A stretch of DNA of 63,794 bases, from the NCBI GenBank assembly GCA_964551985.1, contig CAZKFG010000004.1, forward strand, positions 1 to 63,794, written 5' to 3'. This DNA comes from CAZKFG01 sp964551985 (GTDB lineage: Bacteria; Bacillota; Negativicutes; Acidaminococcales; JAISLQ01). The translations under genes were made by a program, and so were the position numbers. Below the pieces are notes generated by a model. The model had not been told where the DNA came from and searched no databases. It was given only the letters and a program-made list of their open reading frames with translations. Positions 43,558 through 52,516 of this stretch are shown piece by piece (positions within the stretch are counted from its first letter, which is position 1; each line of letters starts with the position of its first letter).

Positions 43558-43939
43558 GCTGTAATAATTTTAATTTATTTTCCGCTGGTTTTAAAATATC
43601 TTGATAATTTTCAATTTTGTAATCTAATCGTTGCAAAGTATCTTGTAACTGTGAAATCTTAAAGGCAAGTTTCTCGCGCTCATTTCTCAAAATAGCCATT
43701 CTAGCAGATGCTGTTTTTTCGCCTTGAGCAAACAAAGAAATATACTCTATAAGAACTTCAACAGGTATCCCAGCGCTACGCATACACTTAACAAACTCAA
43801 TCCAGCGACAATCCTCGTCAGTATAGTTTCTAATACCAGAACTGCTACGATTTATATGTGGTATCAAACCTATTTTTTCGTAATAACGCAAAGTATCCAA
43901 AGAAATATCAAACTTTTTACTAACCTCTGAAATAATCAT
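43544..43939 (-). CDS. MerR-family transcriptional regulator
   Basis: The 131-residue protein has the MerR HTH start IISEVSKKFDISLDTLRYYEKIGLIPHINRSS, the wing GIRNYTDEDCRWIEFVKCMRSAGIP and a C-terminal dimerisation coiled coil. Two cysteines (about residues 44 and 51) could be sensors. It looks closest to the AdhR/NmlR type of aldehyde or thiol-stress regulators, but this is inferred. Its own promoter and the DUF362 promoter carry the same dyad, so it is probably autoregulated. Confidence 0.87.
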   Translation of the reverse strand: MIISEVSKKFDISLDTLRYYEKIGLIPHINRSSSGIRNYTDEDCRWIEFVKCMRSAGIPVEVLIEYISLFAQGEKTASARMAILRNEREKLAFKISQLQDTLQRLDYKIENYQDILKPAENKLKLLQQKNS

Positions 43940-43979
43940 ATAAATACTCCTTTAACCAAACTAAAAAATGCTTTTATAT

Positions 43980-44010
43980 ATAATATTGCCTAGAGTAAGC
44001 TCTAAGTCAA
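43980..44010 (-). promoter_or_regulatory. MerR-type promoter of the merR gene
   Basis: On the minus strand TTGACT (44005-44010), a 19-nt spacer and TATTAT (43980-43985). The spacer carries the perfect dyad TAGAG-CTTA-CTCTA (43991-44004). Confidence 0.75.
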
Positions 44011-44037
44011 GCAAAAAATTATTTTTACAAATAAACT

Positions 44038-44066
44038 TTGCTTTATTCAACAATATTATATAAAAT
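44038..44066 (+). promoter_or_regulatory. Promoter of fprA
   Basis: TTGCTT (44038-44043), a 17-nt spacer and TAAAAT (44061-44066), 30 nt before the flavodiiron start. It lies close to the merR dyad, so regulation by the same factor is possible. Confidence 0.5.
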
Positions 44067-44095
44067 TATATAAAAGACAAAAAGGAGTGGTTAAA

Positions 44096-45274
44096 TTGGA
44101 CAAAACACAAATAGCAAAAGGAATATACTACGTCGGTTGCAAGGATTGGAAACTACGTGATTTTCATGGTTTTGAAACACCAAATGGCGTAACATATAAT
44201 GCATATCTAATAATAGACGAAAAAACCTGCCTTATAGACACAGTAAAAAATACTCACTCATACGAATTATTAAATAGAATAAAAGAAATAATTCCAGTAG
44301 AGAAAATCGACTATGTTGTATTAAACCACGTAGAAAATGACCATGCAAGCTCATTACCCTATATAATGGATGCCATAGGCAAAGATAAACCAGTTTATAT
44401 TACTGCCCAAGGCTCACGCGAAGCCCAAAAACTTTATGGCGATTATAATTACCAAATAGTAAAAGACGGCGACACACTAAGCCTAGGCGAAAACACCATG
44501 CAATTTGTGCCATTACCAATGCTGCACTGGCCAGACTCCATGGCGACCTACGCCATCGAAAAACAAATTTTATTTTCAAACGATGCTTTAGGACAACACT
44601 TATGCTCAAGTAACATAATGGATAAAGATAACGACATAAATATAGTAATGCAAGAAGCCCAAAAATATTACGCTAATATACTACTTCCATATAGCAAACT
44701 TATAAACCCTGCACTAGATAAAATAAAAACTCTGCCAATTAAAATGATATGCCCAAGCCATGGTGTAATCTGGCAAAAATACATTAACGAAATATGCGAA
44801 AAATACTCAAATTGGGGAAATTATATCACTAAAGACAAAATACTTGTCATCTATGACAGCATGTGGGGTGCTACAGAATGTATGGCAAAAGCCATCTTCG
44901 AGGGAGTATGCAAAACAGGTGTAGAAGCTAAACTGCACAAACTAGGAACAGTGCACAACAGCCAATTGTTATCAGACATGCTAGAAGCCTCAGGCGTTAT
45001 TTTCGGCTCACCGACACTAAACTACGGCATGATGCCGATGATGGGCTCTTTGCTAATATATCTTAAAGGACTAAAGCCAAAAGACAAACTAGCGGCGACT
45101 TTCGGTGCATATGGCTGGAGTGGCGGCGCGCAAAAAGATATGGAAGAACTGTTGCAAAAAGCTACAATGCAAGTGCAAGAAGGGATAACAATTAACTGGA
45201 CAGCGACACAAGAAGAATTTGCAAAATGTGAGCAATTTGGTTTTGACTTTGCCAATCGCGCTTGCAAAAAATAA
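44096..45274 (+). CDS. fprA: FprA-type flavodiiron protein
   Basis: The 392-residue protein has a metallo-beta-lactamase-like diiron domain (about 1-250; HVENDH ligands near residue 80, LPMLHWPDSM, SNDALGQH) and a C-terminal flavodoxin domain (VIYDSMWGATECMAKAI and FGSPTLNYGMMP). It reduces oxygen or nitric oxide to protect anaerobes. TTG at 44096 is preferred, because AAAGGAG lies 8 nt upstream; the GTG at 44087 overlaps that site. Confidence 0.94.
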   Translation: MDKTQIAKGIYYVGCKDWKLRDFHGFETPNGVTYNAYLIIDEKTCLIDTVKNTHSYELLNRIKEIIPVEKIDYVVLNHVENDHASSLPYIMDAIGKDKPVYITAQGSREAQKLYGDYNYQIVKDGDTLSLGENTMQFVPLPMLHWPDSMATYAIEKQILFSNDALGQHLCSSNIMDKDNDINIVMQEAQKYYANILLPYSKLINPALDKIKTLPIKMICPSHGVIWQKYINEICEKYSNWGNYITKDKILVIYDSMWGATECMAKAIFEGVCKTGVEAKLHKLGTVHNSQLLSDMLEASGVIFGSPTLNYGMMPMMGSLLIYLKGLKPKDKLAATFGAYGWSGGAQKDMEELLQKATMQVQEGITINWTATQEEFAKCEQFGFDFANRACKK

Positions 45275-45276
45275 AC

Positions 45277-45321
45277 AAAAAACTAGCAGCCAGCTTATAT
45301 ATGCTGAATGCTAGTTTTTGT
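45277..45321 (+). terminator. Terminator of fprA
   Basis: An inverted repeat AAAAACTAGCA ... TGCTAGTTTTT with inner AGC/GCT pairs, ending in T. Confidence 0.8.
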
Positions 45322-45563
45322 CATAATGAAAAGCGTGCTATATTATTTGCGTTACAAGTTTTTATATATTAATCATAAGTTGTGCATTATCGGCAAAACT
45401 AGATTATTTTCCTGCAAAATCTTGACAAAATTTATTGCTATTTTTCGCTATTGTTTTGCATTCTTGGTTGTAGTATTCTTGTCGAAACTCTCAGGTTTTT
45501 TCGTAAAGGGTATTTAATATTGCTAACATGATTTATATTTTTTATGCAAGAGGGGTTTTTTAT
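45322..45563. other. 240-nt intergenic region of unknown content
   Basis: Between the fprA terminator and the ABC permease gene. TTGACA lies at 45422-45427 without a matching -10 at normal distance. A small plus-strand frame (45308-45517) begins inside the fprA terminator and has no convincing ribosome binding site, so I do not call it. On the minus strand a segment reading CCTGAGAGTTTCGACAAG is present near 45486-45503. A transcription start or terminator for the minus-strand operon may lie here. Confidence 0.3.
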
Positions 45564-46691
45564 TTAATCAAGTCGCTTTTTGAATTTTAGTACGCTTATT
45601 GTCAGTGCTATTATGCTAAAGGCAGACAAAGCGAGAATTGGTGTCCACAGGTATTCTATTGTGTTACCTTTTAAAATAATACCTCTTATTATCTCTAAAT
45701 AAAAGGTTATGGGGACAAAGTAGCCGAGGTAGTAAAAAAGTTTTGGCATTGCTTCACGGGGAAACATAAAACCTGATAGTAGTATGCTAGGGAGTATTAG
45801 CGAATATGATAGTAGTATGCCTTGAGTTTGGGTTTTGGCGATGTTAGAGACGAGTAGCCCCAACGATAGCGATGCGACTATAAATAGTCCTGTTAGGGCA
45901 TAGAGTAGAGATATGCTACCAAGAAATGGAATTTGAAAGATTAGTTTGGCGTTTATCAGTAAAACTGTTAGCTGTACATAGCCCATTAGTATGTAGGGTA
46001 TTATTTTACCGAGCATTAGTTCGTAGGGTTTTAGTGGTGTTACTAGTAGCTGTTCTAGCGTTCCGCGTTCTCGTTCTCTTATTATGGCAAGTGATGTTAT
46101 TAGCAGCATTGTCAGGGTTATGATAATAGCACAGATTGCTGGGACCATGTAAAATGATGTTATAAAGTCTGGGTTGTACCATGGTCTTATTCTCATATCT
46201 AAAATGTTTTTGTTTATTTGTGCTACAGTGCCAGTGGCTTGTAGTTTTTTGATTAGTATTTCTTGGGATTTTTGCTGACCGACTAGTTGGGCGGTACTTA
46301 TTGCCGATGAACTGGACATTGAGTCTGTGGCATCAACGATTATTTGGACTTGAGTGCCGGTAGTTTTCAACTTTTTGGCGTAGTCTGGGGGGATTATTAT
46401 ACCGACTTTGGCACTGCCTTTTTGTATGAGGGTGGTTACTTCTTGGAAGCTGTTTGCTGAGTATTTGATGTCATAATATTCTGTTGCGGTAAATGATTGG
46501 AGTAGTTCTCGGCTTTCTTGACTTAGTGATTGGTCAAAGACTGCGGCAGGAAGGTGTTTGACGTCAGTGTTTATGGCAAAACCAAAAATGAGTATTTGAA
46601 AAAGCGGCATTAGAACCATAAGGCCGATTGTTGCTTTATCACGGCTCATTTGGATAAATTCTTTTTTTATTATAGCAAGAAGGCGACTCAT
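45564..46691 (-). CDS. ABC-2 type exporter permease (YbhR/YbhS-like)
   Basis: The 375-residue membrane protein has an N-terminal helix (about 18-40), a large extracytoplasmic domain (about 45-170) and five C-terminal helices (about 180-370) with IIRERERGTLEQLLVTPLKPYELMLGKIIPY, the ABC-2 permease signature. It lies 2 nt after the ATPase gene. E. coli has two such permeases (YbhR, YbhS); here one is present. Confidence 0.9.
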   Translation of the reverse strand: MSRLLAIIKKEFIQMSRDKATIGLMVLMPLFQILIFGFAINTDVKHLPAAVFDQSLSQESRELLQSFTATEYYDIKYSANSFQEVTTLIQKGSAKVGIIIPPDYAKKLKTTGTQVQIIVDATDSMSSSSAISTAQLVGQQKSQEILIKKLQATGTVAQINKNILDMRIRPWYNPDFITSFYMVPAICAIIITLTMLLITSLAIIRERERGTLEQLLVTPLKPYELMLGKIIPYILMGYVQLTVLLINAKLIFQIPFLGSISLLYALTGLFIVASLSLGLLVSNIAKTQTQGILLSYSLILPSILLSGFMFPREAMPKLFYYLGYFVPITFYLEIIRGIILKGNTIEYLWTPILALSAFSIIALTISVLKFKKRLD

Positions 46692-46693
46692 TT

Positions 46694-47623
46694 TTACTGC
46701 TCCTTTGACTGATTGTTTTGCCGAGCGGTTTTTACTAGGTAGACAAATACATCTTCTAGTGATGGTGTGATTTGTTGTGGTGAAAAGAAAGCTATTTTTT
46801 CGATATTGTCTTTTGTTCGCACATGTACACTTTGACCGTATATGTAAGCATCTAGTATTTCTATGGAATAATTTTTTAGCTGTTCTATTGTGTCTACGGG
46901 ATTTTGTGATGGTAGTTTGTATAACGTACCTGGTAGTAGTTGTTTTAGCTTTTGAGGCGAATCGTTGGCAACTAGTTTACCTTCATTGATAAAAGCGATG
47001 CTATCGCAGTGTTCGGCTTCGTCTAGAAAGTGTGTTGTGACTAGAATTGTTGTGCCACAAGCAGCAAATTTGTATATTAGTTGCCAAAAAAGTCGTCTAG
47101 TATTTGGGTCGGCACCGCTTGTTGCCTCATCTAAAAATAAAAGCTGTGGATTGTGCAATATTGCACAGCCTAAAGCTAATTTTTGTCGCCAACCTCCAGA
47201 GAGGGTATCTACCATTATATTTGTTTTATCTTTAAGAGCGGTTATTTCAAGGACTTCTTTTATACGTTCTTGCTTTTGTAAACCTTCTAGAGCGTATAAT
47301 CCGGAATAAAAATCTAGGTTTTCATAAACTGTAAGGTCGCTATAAAGACTGAATTTTTGCGACATATAACCTATGCGTTGTTTTATTTGTTCGCTATTTG
47401 TAAGTATGTCAAAACCGAGTACTTGTCCTGTACCGCTAGTTGGGGACAGCAAGCCTGCAAGCATACGGATGGTTGTTGATTTACCTGCTCCGTTTGGACC
47501 TAAAAATCCATATACGCCGCCTTTATGAAGCTGCATTGAGATGTTGTCGACGGCGGTGAAAGTACCAAACTTTTTGCTTAAATTATCTATCTTTATGGCT
47601 AGAGTATTATCCATATCATACAT
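46694..47623 (-). CDS. ABC exporter ATPase (second of two)
   Basis: The 309-residue ATPase has Walker A GPNGAGKST, signature LSGGWRQK and Walker B LLFLDEATSGADP. ATG at 47623 overlaps the previous gene by 8 nt; an internal ATG (MDNTL) is possible. It corresponds to one half of YbhF, which is a two-ATPase fusion in E. coli. Confidence 0.9.
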   Translation of the reverse strand: MYDMDNTLAIKIDNLSKKFGTFTAVDNISMQLHKGGVYGFLGPNGAGKSTTIRMLAGLLSPTSGTGQVLGFDILTNSEQIKQRIGYMSQKFSLYSDLTVYENLDFYSGLYALEGLQKQERIKEVLEITALKDKTNIMVDTLSGGWRQKLALGCAILHNPQLLFLDEATSGADPNTRRLFWQLIYKFAACGTTILVTTHFLDEAEHCDSIAFINEGKLVANDSPQKLKQLLPGTLYKLPSQNPVDTIEQLKNYSIEILDAYIYGQSVHVRTKDNIEKIAFFSPQQITPSLEDVFVYLVKTARQNNQSKEQ

Positions 47624-48521
47624 CCGTTTGCTCTGTTAATAGACTAAACAGATCTTCTAGCGTCGGTTCGAGTGGGAAAATTTCGTAATCTGTTATGCCT
47701 GCTAAAGCTAGATTTTCTTTTAATAATGGCATTTGGATAGGCTCTTTTATTAGGACGCATAAGTCTTGACCTTTGAGATATATGTTTAGCATTGGATTTT
47801 GTGATAGTTTATCGAATATTTGTCGCAGATTTGGTGCTTTAATAGAAAAAAGTTTGTAGGGATAATTTTGCAAAAGCTCGTTTGGTGAACCTGTAACTTG
47901 GATTTGTCCTTGATAGAAAAAAGCTATTTTGCTACATAGTTCTACTTCGTCCATGTAAGGTGTGCAAAGAAGAAGTGTCATTTCTTGTTGGTTTAATTTG
48001 TATAGCGCTTGCCAAAATTCACGGCGAGAGACTGGGTCAACGCCTGTTGTTGGCTCGTCTAGTATTAATAGCTCTGGTTTGTGCATTATGCTGCAAACGA
48101 GAGCTAATTTTTGTTTCATACCGCCAGAGAGGTTGCCTGCAAGGCGGTCTTTAAATTTGTCTAACCAAAGCATTTTTAATAACTCATCGCCTCTTTCGGC
48201 AATCGCTTGTTCGGACATACTTTGTAGCTTAGCAAAAACGCAGATATTTTCCCATACTGTCATATCAGTATTTAAGCTAAATTGTTGTGGCACATAGCCA
48301 ATTTTATTTTTACAATTTTGTAAATCGCTACTTCCAAATAACAGAATTTGCCCGTTGTCAATCTTATATAGATCTAATAAGCAACGAAGAAAGGTCGTTT
48401 TACCAGCGCCGTCAGGACCTACAATGCCAAAAATATCACCTTTGTTAACTGTAAGGTTTATGTTGTCTAAAATTATTGTTTTGTTAAAGGATTTTTGTAT
48501 GTTTGTTGTTTGGACAATCAT
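47616..48521 (-). CDS. ABC exporter ATPase (first of two)
   Basis: The 301-residue ATPase has Walker A GPDGAGKTT, signature LSGGMKQK and Walker B LILDEPTTGVDP, then a typical C-terminal extension. It pairs with the ATPase encoded next. It overlaps the HlyD-type gene by 4 nt. Confidence 0.9.
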   Translation of the reverse strand: MIVQTTNIQKSFNKTIILDNINLTVNKGDIFGIVGPDGAGKTTFLRCLLDLYKIDNGQILLFGSSDLQNCKNKIGYVPQQFSLNTDMTVWENICVFAKLQSMSEQAIAERGDELLKMLWLDKFKDRLAGNLSGGMKQKLALVCSIMHKPELLILDEPTTGVDPVSRREFWQALYKLNQQEMTLLLCTPYMDEVELCSKIAFFYQGQIQVTGSPNELLQNYPYKLFSIKAPNLRQIFDKLSQNPMLNIYLKGQDLCVLIKEPIQMPLLKENLALAGITDYEIFPLEPTLEDLFSLLTEQTDV

Positions 48522-49495
48522 TGTAATATTACCTCGGCAGGCATACCTGGTTTGAAAATTTCTTCTTTGTTATCTAAAGCAATTTTTACTGCAAAAACTA
48601 GGTTGGCACGTTCGTCTTTAGTTATTGTTTGACGTGGTGTAAACTCTGCTTGAGTAGCAATTTCTTTTACATGACCCTCAAAAGTTTTATTTGGATAAGA
48701 GTCGATTTTAACTATTGCTTTTTGTGCGAATTTTACCCGACCTAAATCTGTAGATGGAATATATATTTTGACCCAGCAATCTGACAAATCACCGATTGTG
48801 GCAATTGGTGCTCCAGGCAATATAAATTCCCCTTGTTGGTAGTTTTTACTTAGAATACGTCCGTTTAAAGGTGCTTTTAAGTCTGTATATTCAAGATTTG
48901 CTTTTGCTTCTTTGCTTGCGTAATCAAGTTGTTCGACCAGATGCTTTTGGGCTTTAATTTGGTCTACTCTCGTACCCTCAACAGCTAATTGATATTGAGC
49001 TTTTGCTTGGCTGTACAGACCTGTGTTATTTGTCATTATCAATCTATAATTGTCAAGTTCTTGTGAGGAGATGGCACCTTGCTTGTAAAGTTGCTCAAAA
49101 CGATTGTATTCTAAAACTGCTTTGTCCATAGCTTTTTTACTAGATTGCATAAGCGCATACTGTGCATCAAGCTCTGCTTGCCTTGAACCGGAATTTAAAT
49201 CATCAAGCTTTGCTATAGCACTTTGATATGCTTGAACTGCTTGCATATATTTTAATTGGTAGTCTGTTTTGTCTATTTGTGCAATTATTTTGTTAGCCTC
49301 TACTTGATTACCTTCGATAAAATCGCATTTGACTAAATAGCCGCTGACTTTACTTGTTAGATTAGCTTGAGTTATCTCTATCATACCTGTGGCAGTTATT
49401 TTATCATTTTTAGGATGTAGATAATTATAAGCAAAAAAACTTGCTGCTACTAGTATTACAACTGTCAAAATAGCTATTTTATATTTCCTGTTCAT
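48518..49495 (-). CDS. HlyD/EmrA-type membrane fusion protein (YbhG-like)
   Basis: The 325-residue protein has an N-terminal membrane helix (about 7-25), a lipoyl-like domain (ATGMIEITQANLTSKVSGYLVK), a coiled-coil hairpin (about 80-200) and beta-barrel domains. It would bridge the exporter to the outer membrane in a diderm cell. It is the first gene of the minus-strand operon, and GGAGG lies 8 nt before its ATG. No outer-membrane TolC-type channel is in the window. Confidence 0.9.
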   Translation of the reverse strand: MNRKYKIAILTVVILVAASFFAYNYLHPKNDKITATGMIEITQANLTSKVSGYLVKCDFIEGNQVEANKIIAQIDKTDYQLKYMQAVQAYQSAIAKLDDLNSGSRQAELDAQYALMQSSKKAMDKAVLEYNRFEQLYKQGAISSQELDNYRLIMTNNTGLYSQAKAQYQLAVEGTRVDQIKAQKHLVEQLDYASKEAKANLEYTDLKAPLNGRILSKNYQQGEFILPGAPIATIGDLSDCWVKIYIPSTDLGRVKFAQKAIVKIDSYPNKTFEGHVKEIATQAEFTPRQTITKDERANLVFAVKIALDNKEEIFKPGMPAEVILQ

Positions 49496-49819
49496 AATTT
49501 AGCCTCCAATTATAGTGTGAAGATAATTTTATTATTAATAGTATTGTAACAAAAATAGTTAAAATTGTTTAGCAAAATGTTTTGCCACAAAAATGTTATA
49601 TGCAAAATTTAACATTGAAAACATAGTGTTTTTATATGTAAATACTTAAAAAGCTTAAATAAGTAAATTTTTTGTTGTGAAATATTCAAAAAAATTAAAA
49701 AATAATTGTACATTTACACAATGAAAGAAAGCGAATTAGTTGTTAAAATTAAAACAATAAACAATGTAAAAGGAGGGCAGTAGCTTTAATTTTTAACTGA
49801 TTTTGAGGAGGATTAGAAA
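49496..49819. promoter_or_regulatory. 324-nt divergent intergenic region between the exporter and ato operons
   Basis: The region is AT-rich. It contains the dyad TTGTACATTTACACAA near 49709-49724 and an extra Shine-Dalgarno-like AAAGGAGGG near 49770 with no start codon behind it. No convincing -35/-10 pair was found for either operon, and I see no small gene. Confidence 0.3.
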
Positions 49820-51133
49820 ATGCAGGCTTTTACAAGAATATGTTTGAAAGTAGTACAGTCTTATTTGCCGGACGCATATATTTTAGCTGTTTTATTAACT
49901 TTCGTAACTTTTTTCGCTGGTATGGGTATAGCAGGAAAAAGTGTAACAGACATGGTTCAATATTGGGGTAAGGGTTATTCGTCATTATTTGTTTTTGGAA
50001 TGCAAATGGCATTGGTGCTTTTAACTGGTTATGTTTTAGCACTAAGCCCTATTGTTAAAAAATTAATGAATAAAATAACAGACATTCCTAAAAATCCTAG
50101 CCAAGCACTAGGCATTACGGCAGCGGTTTCTTTGGGTGCTTGTTATTTTAACTGGGGCTTTGGAATGGTTATTGGTGCTATTTTGGCCAGAGAAATGGGT
50201 AAAAAAGTTAAAGGATTGCACTTCCCGCTACTTGTTGCTGCCGCTTATGGTGGCGAGATTATGCGTGGACCATCATCGTCAATTCCTTTGGTTGCTGCAA
50301 CTAAAGGGAATTTTATGGAAAAAATTGTCAGTGTTGTTCCTGTTACGCAAACGCTTTATTCTTGGTGGAACATAGCTATTTCGTTACTATTGTTTGTACT
50401 AATTTTTTTAGTATATTTAAAAATGAAACCTCCAGGCGAAATTGTAGAATTTAAACCTGAAGTAGTGACAAAAGAAGAAAAAGAACGTCCTTGGTCAGAT
50501 ATGTCTTTTGCAGAAAAGTTAGAGCATTCTTGGTGGATAAACGGTTTGTTTGCAATGCTTCCACTAACTTATCTGTTTTTAAATATGAAAAGCTTAGGCT
50601 TTGACTTGAATTTAAATCTTGTAATTTTGATTTTTTTAACATGTGGACTATTCTTGCACTCGCATCCAACATCTTATTTAGCAGCGGTAAAAGAGGCCAT
50701 TGTATCTAGTCGTGGGATTATTTTGCAATTTCCGCTATATGCCGGTATTTCGGGTATGATGATGTCATCTGGGCTTGTTGATATTATTTCAAAATGGTTT
50801 GTAGCTGTTTCAACACCAGCGACTTTCCCGGCGATGACCTTTTTATCTGCTGGCTTTGTAAACATCTTTATCCCTTCTGGTGGTGGGCAATGGGCTATAC
50901 AAGGTCCAATAATTATAAAAGCAGCTCAAACTTTAGGCGCGGATATTCCTCAAACAATAATGGCTTTTGCATGGGGCGATGGCTGGACAAACCAAATACA
51001 ACCATTTTGGGCGTTGCCACTGCTTGGTGTTGCTGGACTGTCAGCAAGAGATATAATGGGTTATTGCGTTGTTTGGACATTAGTTTCTGGTGCTGCTATT
51101 ATGTCGGTATTTTTACTATTGAACTTTATGTAA
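49820..51133 (+). CDS. atoE: Short-chain fatty acid transporter AtoE
   Basis: The 437-residue polytopic protein (about 11 hydrophobic segments) has SLGACYFNWGFGMVIGAI, the conserved HPTSYL and GGGQWAIQGPI, matching the SCFA_trans family. It should carry acetoacetate or butyrate in or out of the cell. It heads the ato cluster and has GAGGAGGA upstream of ATG. Confidence 0.9.
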   Translation: MQAFTRICLKVVQSYLPDAYILAVLLTFVTFFAGMGIAGKSVTDMVQYWGKGYSSLFVFGMQMALVLLTGYVLALSPIVKKLMNKITDIPKNPSQALGITAAVSLGACYFNWGFGMVIGAILAREMGKKVKGLHFPLLVAAAYGGEIMRGPSSSIPLVAATKGNFMEKIVSVVPVTQTLYSWWNIAISLLLFVLIFLVYLKMKPPGEIVEFKPEVVTKEEKERPWSDMSFAEKLEHSWWINGLFAMLPLTYLFLNMKSLGFDLNLNLVILIFLTCGLFLHSHPTSYLAAVKEAIVSSRGIILQFPLYAGISGMMMSSGLVDIISKWFVAVSTPATFPAMTFLSAGFVNIFIPSGGGQWAIQGPIIIKAAQTLGADIPQTIMAFAWGDGWTNQIQPFWALPLLGVAGLSARDIMGYCVVWTLVSGAAIMSVFLLLNFM

Positions 51134-51159
51134 ATAAAGTTTACTAATTGGGGGTGAAA

Positions 51160-51831
51160 ATGTTGGTAGAGTTTTTGACAGCAAAAAAGGCTGTAGAAAA
51201 ACTATTTAATGGAGCGACTGTCATGATAGGTGGCTTTGGCAATGTTGGCAATCCGAAATCTATTATTGAAGTTGTTGCAGATAGTGACATTTATGATTTA
51301 ACCGTTATTGCAAATGACCTTGGTACACCTAATGTTGGACTTGGTCGTTGGGTTAGGCAAAAGAAGATAAAAAAAGCTATCGGTTCATATTTTACGTATA
51401 ATCCCGAAGTGGCTCAACAATATCGCGAAGGCAATATAGATTTGCAATTAATGGCACAAGGCACTTATGCTGAAGCGATTAGAGCTGGTGGCAGTGGGAT
51501 TGGTGGCTTTTATACTAAAATTGGTATTGGTACAGAAGTCGCAGAAGGTCTTGAAACTAGAAAGCTCGATGGAGAAGATTATTTATTTATAAGACCGCTG
51601 AAAGCTGATTTTGCTATATTACATGCTGAAAAAGCTGATACTTTAGGTAATCTTGTTTATGATGCAACAGCGAGAAACTTTAATCCGATAATGGCTATGG
51701 CGGCAAAATACACTATTGTTGAAGTAGAAGAGGTTGTCGAGGCAGGAGAAATATCTCCTGAAGAGGTTGTTACTCCTTTTATTTTTGTTGATGCGATTGT
51801 AAGGCTAGACAATAAGGGGGGAGAAAAATGA
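51160..51831 (+). CDS. atoD: Acetate/acetoacetate CoA-transferase subunit alpha (AtoD)
   Basis: The 223-residue CoA-transferase family I subunit has VMIGGFGNVGNPKSII and GIGTEVAEG. ATG at 51160 has GGGGGTGA 5 nt upstream; an earlier in-frame GTG is less likely. It overlaps the beta subunit gene by 4 nt. Confidence 0.93.
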   Translation: MLVEFLTAKKAVEKLFNGATVMIGGFGNVGNPKSIIEVVADSDIYDLTVIANDLGTPNVGLGRWVRQKKIKKAIGSYFTYNPEVAQQYREGNIDLQLMAQGTYAEAIRAGGSGIGGFYTKIGIGTEVAEGLETRKLDGEDYLFIRPLKADFAILHAEKADTLGNLVYDATARNFNPIMAMAAKYTIVEVEEVVEAGEISPEEVVTPFIFVDAIVRLDNKGGEK

Positions 51832-52511
51832 TTAGCTTGACCGAAGATCAAGTAAAAGAGCGTATTGCTAGACGAGTAGCCGAAGAGTTGCCTGATAATG
51901 GTATTGTAAATTTGGGTGTTGGCATTCCCACTTTAGCCGTTGATTATTTATCTAAAGAGAAAAAAATATATATTCAAACGGAAAACGGAATGCTTGGCGT
52001 TGGACCTACTCCTAAAAATGAAGATATTAATCCTAATCTCATTAACGCTAGTAGAAAACATATAAGCCCAATTCCGGGAGCTAGTTACTTTGATGCAGCA
52101 ACATCTTTTGCAATGATTCGTTGCGGAAGACTTGATGCAACAGTGATTGGAGCGCTTGAGATAAGTGAAAATGGTGATTTAGCAAACTGGCGTATACCGG
52201 GTAAAGATATATTAGGTCCCGGTGGAGCAATGGATTTAGTTGCGGGCGTGAAAAAGGTAATCGTAGCGACCCAACACACTAATCGCGATGGCAGAGCTAA
52301 AATAGTACCTAAATGTAAATTGCCGCTTACAGCGATAAACGCAGTAGATTATATTATCACTGAATTTGCAGTGTTTAAGTTTGAAAAAGAGGGAACTAGT
52401 CGCAAAATGTTTCTAATAGAACATACAAGTGATGTTACATTAGAAGACATTGCAAATATTACTTCGGCAAAATATGAAGTTTTGCCAAAACTTATTATAA
52501 GAGGGGTGTAA
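51828..52511 (+). CDS. atoA: Acetate/acetoacetate CoA-transferase subunit beta (AtoA)
   Basis: The 227-residue subunit has NLGVGIPTLAVDYL and the catalytic TENGMLGVGP Glu, typical of family I beta subunits. Together with the alpha subunit it moves CoA between short-chain acids, such as acetoacetate and acetyl-CoA. The thiolase gene follows 5 nt later. Confidence 0.94.
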   Translation: MISLTEDQVKERIARRVAEELPDNGIVNLGVGIPTLAVDYLSKEKKIYIQTENGMLGVGPTPKNEDINPNLINASRKHISPIPGASYFDAATSFAMIRCGRLDATVIGALEISENGDLANWRIPGKDILGPGGAMDLVAGVKKVIVATQHTNRDGRAKIVPKCKLPLTAINAVDYIITEFAVFKFEKEGTSRKMFLIEHTSDVTLEDIANITSAKYEVLPKLIIRGV

Positions 52512-52516
52512 TTATT

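Noticed and set aside
45308..45517. 69-codon plus-strand open frame
   Set aside because: It begins in the fprA terminator and has no convincing ribosome binding site or family resemblance.
49496..49819. Sigma-54 promoter before atoE, as in E. coli ato
   Set aside because: No GG-N10-GC pair in the right context could be found.
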